Shown: positions 55,901-64,000 of the stretch, one piece after another
How the letters are laid out: each line of letters opens with the position of its first letter
Numbering within the stretch: the stretch's first letter is position 1
Source of the DNA: Triticum aestivum
Lineage: Eukaryota > Streptophyta > Magnoliopsida > Poales > Poaceae
Length of the DNA: 64,000 nt
NCBI RefSeq assembly: GCF_018294505.1
Contig: NC_057802.1
Coordinates: 309,959,137-310,023,136 of the forward strand
Direction of reading: 5' to 3'
Made by a program: the position numbers and the translations under genes
The notes under the pieces: generated by a model
Told to the model about the DNA's origin: nothing
The model's database searches: none
What the model saw: the letters and a program-made list of their open reading frames with translations, nothing else

Positions 55901-58900
55901 GGGTCTAGGTAGAGTTGCAATCTCAAAGGATCAGCACATGGATAAAGTGATGCTTGTTGAATCCCTTGGTTTCAACTTAATGTCTCTCTCAATGCTTTGT
56001 GATTTGAACATGATTGTGATATTTGGAAAATATCGTTGCCTTGTGCTTATGGAGTCTAACAAATCTCTAGTCTTTGAAGGGTATCGAAAAGACGACTTGT
56101 ACATGGTAGATTTCTCAGCAGGACCACAGATGTCCGTATGTCTTCTAGCAAAAGCTTCAGAGTGTTGGCTCTGGCATCAAAGGGTAGGGCATGCTGGCAT
56201 GAGGAACTTATACACACTCGTGAAGAAGAAACATGTCGTACGCATCATAGGCATCAAGTTCAAGAAGGATCATCTGTGTGGTGCATGCGAAGCTGGGAAG
56301 ATGACTAGGGCCAAGCATCCCTTGAACACAATCATGACGACATCTCAACCCTTCGAGCTGCTTCACATGGACTTATTTGGCCCTACTCATTACTCTACTC
56401 TTACTACCACAGCCTGTCTCTATGGATTCGTCATTGTTGATGATTATTCAAGATATACATGGGTGCATATAATCCTCTACAAGAAAGAAGTGCAGGATGT
56501 CTTCAGACGATTTGCCAACCGTGCCATGACGAACTATGGCATCAAGATCAAGCACATCAGAAGTGACAATGGCATAGAGTTCAAGAACACCGGCCTCTAC
56601 ACTAATCTTGATACATTGGGGATCACTCATGAGTTCTCTGCTCCATACACACCTCAGCAGAATGGCATCGTGGAGCACAAGAACAGGACACTCATTGAGA
56701 TGGCTCGGACGATGCTTGATGAGTACAAGACTCCAAGGAAGTTCTGGCCTGAAGCCATTGATAATGCATGCCACGTCATCAACCGTGTTTATGTTCACAA
56801 GCTTCTGAAGAAGACATCCTATGAGCTCCTAAATGGTAAGAAGCCAAACGTCAGTTACTTCAGAGTATTTGGTGCTAGGTGCTGGATCAAGGATCCACAT
56901 CACACTTCAAAATTTGCACCAAAAGCACATGAAGGTTTTATGCTTGGTTACGGAAAGGATTCGCACTCCTACAGAGTCTTCAACCTCTTTCACTATAAAG
57001 TGGTTGAAACTGTGGATGTGCGTTTCGATGAGACTAACGGCTCGTAGAGAGAGCACCTGCCAAATGTGCTAGATGAAGTCCCTCCTAGTGAATCGATTAA
57101 GCTTATGGGAACTGGAGAAATCATACCTTTAGAGGCACAGGCTGAAGAAGAACTTATCATTTCTACGCCAAACCAACCTGAAGACACTACTCAGCCTGAA
57201 GCCAATGCTGAAGAACAAGACAATGGTGAACAAGAGCAAAATCTTCGTCCAGTTCATCCTCGTGTTGCTAATGAAGTATAGATTGAGAAGATAATTGATA
57301 GCATCAATGCACCTGGTCCACTCACTCGTTCAAAAGCAACTCAACTAGCAAATTTCTATGGGCACTTTGCATTTGTCTCTATATCTGAACCCAAGAAAGT
57401 TGCTGAAGCCTTCATGGAACCTGAATGGATTCAAGCTATGCAAGAAGAGCTTCAACAATTCGAGTTGAACAATGTGTGGGAATTAGTCAAGCGTCCTGAC
57501 CCTCGCAAGCACAATATCATTGGCACCAAATGGATCTATCGCAACAAACAAGATGAGCATGGTCAAGTTGTCAGAAACAAGGCTCGTCTCGTTGCTCAAG
57601 GATACACTCAAGTTGAAGGGATTGACTTTGATGAAACATTTGCTCCGGTGGCTAGGATTGAAGCCATTCGCATACTGCTAGCATATGCCAACCATCACAA
57701 CATCCTTCTGTATCAAATGGATGTGAAGAGTGCCTTTCTCAACGGCAAGATTGAAGAACAAGTGTATGTTGCACAACCACCTGGCTTTGAAGATCCAAAA
57801 CATCTTGATATGGTATACAAGCTCAACAAGGCACTGTATGGCCTCAAACAAGCCCCACGTGCTTGGTATGACACACTCAAAGACTTCCTAAAGAGCAAAG
57901 GCTTCAAACCTGGTTCCCTGGATCCCACTCTCTTCACGAAGACATACGATGATGAACTGTTTGTGTCCCAGATCTATGTGGATGACATTATCTTCGGCTG
58001 CACTAACAAAAGATACAGTGATGAGTTTGGGCACATGATGCAAGAGCAATATCAGATGTCCATGATGGGTGAGCTGAAGTTCTTCCTTGGTCTTCAAATT
58101 CGTCAGCACAGCAACGACATCTTCATATCTCAAGAGAAGTACCTCAAAGATTGCCTGAAGAAGTTTGGAATGCAAGACTGCAAAGGTTACTCAACGCCAA
58201 TGCCAACCAAAAGTCATCTGGGGCCCGACGACAATGGTAAAGAGTTCGATCAAAAGGTATACCACTCCATGATTGGTTCTTTACTCTATTTATGTGCATC
58301 TAGGCTAGATATCATGCTTAGCATTTGCATGTGTGCCCGATTCCAAGCGGCACCAAAGTAATCGCATCACTTAGCTGTGAAGCGAATTCTTCGATATTTG
58401 GCATACACCCCAACACTAGGATTATGGTATCCAAAGGGCTCAGAGTTTGATCTAGTTGGATTCTCAGATGCTGATTATGCTGGTGACAAGGTCGATCGCA
58501 AGTCCACATCAGGCACATGTCACTTTCTTGGACGATCTCTTGTCTGTTGGTCTTCAAAGAAGCAAAACTGTGTGTCTCTCTCCACTGCTGAATCTGAATA
58601 CATTGCTGCTCGATCTTGCTGCACTCAGCTTCTATGGATGAAACAAACTATCAAGAACTATGGCATCCATCTGAAGCAAGTGCCACTCTAATGCGACAAT
58701 GAAAGCGCCATCAAGATTGCCAATAACCTAGTTCAGCACTCGAAGACAAAGCACATTGAAATCCTTCATCACTTTCTCAGAGATCATGTCATGAAGGAAG
58801 ATATTGATATCATTCACGTCAACACTAAAGAGCAATTGGCAGATATCTTCACAAAGCCCTTGGATGAGAAAAGGTTTTGCAAGTTGCGGTGTGAGCTAAA

Positions 58901-58928
58901 TATCTTAGAATCCTCGAATGTCCTGTAA
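52970..58928 (+). CDS. gag-pol: Element D gag-pol polyprotein (several stops and frameshifts)
   Basis: This encoded capsid, protease, integrase, RT and RNase H. Gag starts [10 protein letters not shown] at 52970, with a zinc knuckle [14 protein letters not shown] near 53820, Lys/Ser-rich and acidic stretches, and a coiled coil from 54346. Protease DSGC is at 55785. Integrase has H141, H145, C175 and C178 and the triad D206, D271, E307 (numbered from 55755). RT has YVDD near 57975. RNase H has SDADYAGD and ends ESSNVL at 58926. Stops include TAG at 53399, 53570, 53864, 57045 and 57279, TGA near 53939 and 54863, and TAA at 58359 and 58689. Frame changes occur near 54315, 54732, 55205, 55275, 55500 and 55765. 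The frame lesions cluster between the coiled coil and protease. Confidence 0.85.
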
Positions 58929-59640
58929 TTGGACACACATCCTAACGCTTATGCATGTGATGACTTAGATGTGCAACACACGAAGTAAAGTATATCTTCA
59001 ATCAACGAAGACATACACTCTAAGTGTGAATACATTAATGCGGAATATGACTTCGGAGCGCCACGATAATTGTGCGCTATGTTTGGGTCTAATACTTCCT
59101 ATACGGTGGGTAATGCCACCACCAAACTTTTGTTTGAAGTGTTTCATTTGGCGTCACATTTGCAGAATCTTCGCATTTGGTTTGTCTTCAACATTGATTT
59201 TACTTCATGTTTATCTTCACAATGTTGATTTGGTCTTATACTGATATATATACAAATATTTGTGCTCTGTCCTCTACAGCATTCACTTATAGCTATGCCT
59301 TCTTGTTTGAATCTTTTGATCTAAGTGAATGTGATCGGACCCTAACCCCTTCTATGCTTTTACCTCAGATTCTATCTATCTAAATCATATGCATTCTATT
59401 GAAACTGTCGAATGTCTTCTCTGCGTCCCTGTCAGCAGAAGATACAGAGACAAAAGTTGAATCTGTTTTAATGTTATATCCTTATTGCCTGAAACCCGGA
59501 GAAGCCGGAACGACCACCCGACAGTCCAGACGTGCGTGGGAACATGGAACAACTTCCAATGTGTTGCATCCTTGCCACGTGTCCTTCAGATGTGAACCGC
59601 CAGGGGCACCTACGTAATTATGTCGTGCTGTCCCTTTCCT
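58929..59640 (+). other. Element D spacer between pol and the accessory-gene promoter
   Basis: About 0.7 kb has no credible ORF. It would serve as the upstream region of the TATA box at 59641. A GAAGAC/GTCTTC motif, frequent in the LTR, also appears here. Confidence 0.5.
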
Positions 59641-59648
59641 TATAAATA
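59641..59648 (+). promoter_or_regulatory. TATA box before the extra ORF of element D
   Basis: TATAAATA is followed by a leader CTCTTCTTCCTCCTCGCC and AAACCCTAG, as in plant gene 5' ends. A donor AGG/GTAATT at 59899 and an acceptor GTCACAG ending at 60221 define a possible 5'-UTR intron just before ATGs at 60226 and 60373. Confidence 0.6.
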
Positions 59649-60372
59649 CTCAACTCACCACGGTCATTATCTCTTCTTCCTCCTCGCCACCTCGCACAAA
59701 CCCTAGCGCCTCCACTAGCTCGCGTCAACGCCGGAGACGAAGCGCTTAGCTGCCGCGACCTCTTCGACGCTGTCCTCACGCCGACCACGGACCTCGTCCT
59801 CTCCACCGCCGCCGTAGGTGTCTTCCGCCGCCAAGTTAGGGCGCGGGATATTGAACTGCTCGGCCTCCCTCTTCGCCTCGTCTAGCAGTTTGTCAAGGGT
59901 AATTAAAACTTACCTTTACTGCCTTTTTGAATCCGTCAGATCCATCCACTTCAACCAAAAGTGGGTTCTAAACTTCCAAATCTGGATCTATCTTGTTCTG
60001 AATCTCATATCTTGCCAAGTATATTCACTTGTGCTTCACAGCTAGTTAGATTCCTCACTTGTACTTATTCTTGGATTCGTACAAATCTGGAACCAACTCT
60101 CATCAAATAAGTGAATGTCTTCGCGCTATGAGGTTAATGTCTTCAAACTGATTTGTCTTCAAAATCTTTTGAGAATGCATATGACCTCTTCCCTTCCCTC
60201 GCACCTCTAATGCTGTCACAGGTACATGTCTGTGGGAGAATCCCTTGGTTCTCATAGTCTGCATTCATTTGTAGAATTCTTACAACGTCACATTCACTCA
60301 CTAGAAGCTAGTTCCTGTCTGACCGGCAAGAGGAAGCCATTCACAGTATTGAAGCCTTTCATTCTGAACATC

Positions 60373-61912
60373 ATGGCTACTGACAAGTCACCAAGAAAGG
60401 GCGGCAGGCGGCGCCGTGGGGATACAACCAAGGATTTTCCACCAGATCTTTTTGAAATGTACAAGACAGATCCTGAAGAGAATTACAATCAGCACAAGAC
60501 TCGAATCCAATGGATTCGAAGATATTGGGCAGAGGAATGGTTCAAGTACAGATTTGTCACCGCTGAGTATGCTGAAAAGAACGCCATCAAGCGACCATGG
60601 GGAGATATTGTACACATAGGTCTACTGCCCAAGTCCCGGTCTGAAGCCATTGCTCAAGGCTTCTACCCTTGCATGGTCCATGGACCGCAGCCAGACAATG
60701 CCGACCCATCATCTCTGCTATTGTGTCGTGAAGACAATCTCTTCAAGCGCAATTTCCAGTTTGCAAAGGTGTCAGCTGCAAAGAACAAGAAAGCATTTGG
60801 ACTCGACTTCAACCCTGGTCCATCTGCTCCAAGGGCTGATGGCACCCGTGATGCAAATCCAAACGTCGTCGGCCCCTTCTATAACCTCGAAGGCCTCATC
60901 ACTCACATAGCAGTACAGGGGGCCACCATGGATCACTCAATTGATGACGCTGCTGATGAAGCACCACCACCACCAAAGCCTCAGAAGCAAAAGAAGTCTA
61001 AGGCTTCAAAGCCCTCTGCCGCACCAAAAGATTCACGTGCGAAGCCATTGGCCACTGCACCTCCTGAAGCCAGTGTGCAATCTGAAGATCATTCTCGTGT
61101 CTCCAAGAAGACAGAGAAGTGCCAGAAGAAGAAGAAGCTCATTAAGAGTTTTATGCATGAACTGACCCCGGCTGCTGTTCTGCGCAATGAGGATGCCACC
61201 ATTGATCTGTCCAGCGATGAAGATCTTGGTGATGGTGCCCTTCAGCTTCTGATCAAAAGCAAGCAAGAGGCGGAGATTTTCAACGATTTGCCCCTCTTTG
61301 ATGTGGATATTTTGAATAACTTCACCGATGAGTGGTTTGACAACCCGAGCCTCAACATTGATGATCTTCAGCTCCCGGTGGACATAAGCGTCACATTCCA
61401 CGGAGCCATTGCTAATGAGCTGGCTCTGGCTCAGAAGATTGTCGAGCTGAAGAACAAAATTGATTATGAAAAGGCTCAATTCAAGAAGAACATGGCCAAG
61501 CTCAGTGTGGCTGATGTTCAAAGCTTCAAGCAGATGCTGCATGACCTCAAGGAAGAGTTTCACAAGAAGCGTGAAGAAGCCAAAGGTTCAAGAGAGTAGA
61601 TGAAATACTTTGCAGGAAAATGTGTTCAAGCACACAATGAGGCCGAAAAGCGCAAGGCTCTTGGGCGTCCAGGCATCGACCCCAAGATGGCTGCCAAACA
61701 GAAGAAGAAGCCTGCTGTGGCCCAAGCTGAAGCATCAAGGCAGGAAGCACCTCGCATTGTCTTCCCTGCCAGCATTATAGGCTCGAAGCCTAAGGTCCCC
61801 TCAGCAGCTTGAGAACTGAAGAAGACAAGGGCAGCTGAGGCCGAAGCCAAGAAGCGCAAGCACAAGAATGCCTCTGATGGTGCTCCATCAACAAAGAAGC
61901 CGAAAACAAAGT
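60373..61912 (+). CDS. Extra ORF of element D (SIRE/Maximus accessory protein), truncated by an LTR
   Basis: The function is unknown. ORFs at this place in SIRE-type elements have been called env-like, but I see no signal peptide or membrane span, so an envelope role is not supported here. The likely start is MATDKSPRKGG at 60373; an upstream in-frame ATG lies at 60226. The N-terminal domain is rich in Trp and Arg (IQWIRRYWAEEWFKYRF). A Lys/Pro/Ala-rich linker and KKKKLIK basic cluster suggest nuclear or nucleic-acid contact. An acidic stretch and a C-terminal coiled coil (LALAQKIVELKNKIDYEKA) follow, then a Lys-rich tail. In-frame TAG (61597) and TGA (61810) break it. At 61913 a foreign LTR begins. 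The tail residues KPKTK end the native part. Confidence 0.78.
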
Positions 61913-63472
61913 TGTAACATCCCAAATTTTCAATTTGGAATGTTATACATAGGTCATCATATGCATATCATGTTTTATTTGCATTTCGCTTGCGATCCTA
62001 GAAAATCCTAAGCAACTCAAGGACCCACGGAGAGAGTTGGGGATTTCATTATTTTCATATTTGAATTTTTCTCAAATTTGAAAAGAGGATCATTTTGGTT
62101 TTAATATTTTTCTCTCCGAAATATTTCCTACATAAAAATAAAAGAGAGCAGATAAAATGACTTCTCCAAAATAAAAGAAATATTGGAGGAAAAATGTTAA
62201 AATCTAATAAATATTTTATTTGAATTTTATTCGAGATTTTATTTGAATTAGAAAAATATGCATTTTTCAAAATTGCATTTTTAGGCCAGAAAAATGTTGA
62301 CTTTGTTCTAAATTTTTTATTTAGATGGTGAAAATCGTTTTTGGCATTTTTAGATTTTTTTATTTCTTTAGTAGGATTTTCTTCAGAGGAATTTATTTTA
62401 TTTAAAAAAACGCGTCGCCCGACTGGGCCAGCGGCCCAGCCGAGTGGGCCGAAGCCCAGCGCGCCACCGCCTCCCGCTCCGGCTCGGGACCGGACTCCCG
62501 AGCGCCGCCACCGCCGTGTCCGCGCGGGACACGCCTCCCGAGGCCGTGCCCACTCCCCCAAGCAACCCCCCCCCCTTATAACCNNNNNNNNNNNNNNNNN
62601 NNNNNNNNNNNNNNNNNNNNNNNNNNNNNNNNNNNNNNNNNNNNNNNNNNNNNNNNNNNNNNNNNNNNNNNNNNNNNNNNNNNNNNNNNNNNNNNNNNNN
62701 NNNNNNNNNNNNNNNNNNNNNNNNNNNNNNNNNNNNNNNNNNNNNCCGCTGCCGGTAGCCACCGCCGCCCCGCGCCGCGCCGCCGTCACCCACGCCGCCC
62801 CGCCTCGCCGGATCACGCCGCTGCCCGCCGGATCTCGCCGCCAGTCTTTTCCGGTTAAACGGTATAAAATCGTTTGGGTATTTTTCGGTAAACCCTAGTT
62901 CGGTTTTTTTTCTAGATCGGGTTTTCTCGGTTTTCTTCGGTTAGTTTTATTCTACGAACGTTCGTTCGTTTAATTCTTATAATGAACGAATTCGCTCGTT
63001 TGCCTCTGTTAGCAGACGTTCGCGCCGTAGTCTTTTTCATTTTATTTTATTTAGGCCAGGGACCTATCCGTGATTATTTTTATCGCAGATTAACCCCTGA
63101 TCTTCAAACCCTCGCAACTTTTTAACCGTTTGTCCAAATCCAGTGAAGCCAACGCCAAAATCTTTGTCATGAACCCCTCTTTCCAGTTAATCAACTTGAA
63201 CAAGGTTTTGATAATTTAAAATTTGCTTTCAAGCATATTTGAATTCGAACTTCTTTTGACCGTAGTTTGAGTTTCGTAGCTCCGATTTGATTGATTCTTT
63301 TTGCAAATCGAAGCACTTCAGTTGAACTTTCAGTTTGGATATCTTTATTTGAGTTTTAACATTGCATCTATGCTTGAGTGCTTATGTATGCTATTGTTTG
63401 TTTGCGATAGAATTTCTGGAGTGCGAAGCGTGCTACTACGAGTCTCTAGGGTTTGCAGATCGTCAGCAAGGT
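61913..63472 (+). mobile_element. LTR of a further retrotransposon inserted in the extra ORF of element D
   Basis: It begins TGTAACATCCC, an LTR start very common in Triticeae, at the exact point where the extra ORF loses its frame. It is AT-rich to 62400, then GC-rich around the gap, with possible promoter motifs TTATAA near 62576 and TATAAAA at 62863. It contains no coding sequence, and it is cut at 63473 by another element. The presumed target site AAAGT (61908-61912) cannot be confirmed. Confidence 0.75.
62584..62745. other. Assembly gap (N)
   Basis: A run of 162 N lies in a C-rich stretch of the LTR. Long ORFs drawn through it are artefacts. Confidence 0.99.
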
Positions 63473-64000
63473 TGTTGGTGTACAAAAGTAGGGGCTCTCC
63501 TTTTGACCCCTTTACTTGTGCGCGGGTAGTCAGAGCCACACGCCGCGGCCGCACGTAGCAGGGCAGAGGAGGGAAGCCGGAGAGAAGCCGAAGCACAAGA
63601 CAACCAAGACAACGCCAAGACCAGGAACACAAGAGGGCGAGGTAGGCTCCCTCGGCAAGAGCCTTGCCGGGGCAGCCTGCCCGATGCCAGCAGAGCAAGC
63701 CACCCTTGAGCCCAAGGGTTCCAAACACCGTCAACGACTACATTGGAACCAGGGCTCGGGAGGCACCTCCATGGTGGCATGCAGATCTTTGTCAAGATCA
63801 TAAAACACACAAGATTGGATGAGGATCAGAAGACGACGACCCTCGACGGGATCCTAGCCGAGGAAATCTACAAGACCCCCAGCAAGCGCCTTGCCGGGGA
63901 CGACTGCAACACCACGGCAAGACCCTTGCTGGGCCCCCGGAAAGACCCTTGCCGAGGGCATCAGCGGGGCCACTACCAGGCCCGCACCAGCCAAGACTCC
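63473..64000 (+). mobile_element. Start of another LTR element (partial)
   Basis: At 63473 the previous LTR (ending ATCGTCAGCAAGG) stops and a new sequence starting TGTTGGTGTACAAAAG begins. It is GC-rich, with repeated CAAG.C(C/T)TTGCCGGGG motifs near 63655, 63885 and 63945. It runs out of the window, so the element type cannot be told. Confidence 0.6.

Larger units (their letters stand above)
51567..61912 (+). mobile_element. Element D: SIRE/Maximus-type Ty1/copia element, 3' end cut off
   Basis: In order it has the 5' LTR (51567-52903), PBS, gag-pol (52970-58928) and an extra ORF (60373-61912) interrupted at 61913 by another LTR. The 3' LTR is outside the window or lost. Domain order PR-INT-RT-RNase H is that of Ty1/copia. 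A long coiled-coil region between the gag zinc knuckle and protease, plus an additional ORF after pol, is the layout of the SIRE (Maximus) lineage. The presumed target site is GCAAC (51562-51566). The lineage is inferred from layout. Confidence 0.82.

Noticed and set aside
60226..61599. Retroviral-type envelope protein
   Set aside because: No signal peptide, no transmembrane helix and no cleavage motif are visible; the position alone after pol is not enough.
62055..62898. ORFs across the gap at 62584
   Set aside because: N gap and LTR sequence; no protein-like motif.
1..64000. tRNA or rRNA genes
   Set aside because: No cloverleaf with A and B boxes and no rRNA core sequence was recognised; tRNA-like matches are primer binding sites.

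Overview
The window looks like nuclear DNA of a large-genome grass, most probably a Triticeae species (wheat, Aegilops or barley group). Nearly all of it is nested LTR retrotransposons of kinds abundant in that tribe, with small Stowaway and Tourist MITEs around a few genes. Three runs of N (22109-22465, 49955-50304, 62584-62745) show it is a draft assembly. I saw no bacterial, organellar or CRISPR features. Family names could not be checked, so elements carry the letters A to F.

Layout. 1-182 is the end of an LTR of family B in + orientation, inserted in the chromodomain of element A. 183-23176 is element A, a Tekay-like Ty3/gypsy chromovirus on the minus strand with one LTR of about 4.45 kb. 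That LTR is split by element B (6219-19191, minus strand, TSD GATGG), a Tat/Retand-type gypsy element of 12.97 kb. Element B carries a spliced gene on its opposite strand (TATA 7018, ORF 7823-11188). A itself sits inside the integrase of an older Tat-type fragment, C (23177 to about 24800).

24801-29946 holds diverged repeats, a solo LTR (27866-29434, TSD GGCAC) and the upstream region of a gene. 29947-39583 is a KIB/DUF295-type pseudogene split by element F (30336-38560, TSD TACAC), an Athila-like element with Gag and protease but no RT or integrase. 39584-49941 is the gene-richest part. It has a single-exon 189-aa gene of unknown function (41003-41572, minus), several MITEs, an F-box/LRR/FBD gene broken by one stop (44159-46555, minus), a tandem duplication of a GA/GT-rich block (46979-48850) and a 44-bp minisatellite (49731-49941).

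51567-61912 is element D, a SIRE/Maximus-type Ty1/copia element with an extra ORF after pol. That ORF has its own TATA box and a probable 5'-UTR intron. D is cut at 61912 by the LTR of another element, which is itself cut at 63473 by the start of one more.

How it fits together. No TE polyprotein here is intact, so none is likely to be autonomous now. The most notable feature is that two unrelated elements (B and D) each carry a non-canonical accessory gene with the layout of a cellular gene: TATAAATA, a pyrimidine-rich leader, then a 5'-UTR intron. The in-frame stops in the elements are mostly TAG at positions where glutamine is expected, which fits deamination of methylated CHG sites in silenced DNA.
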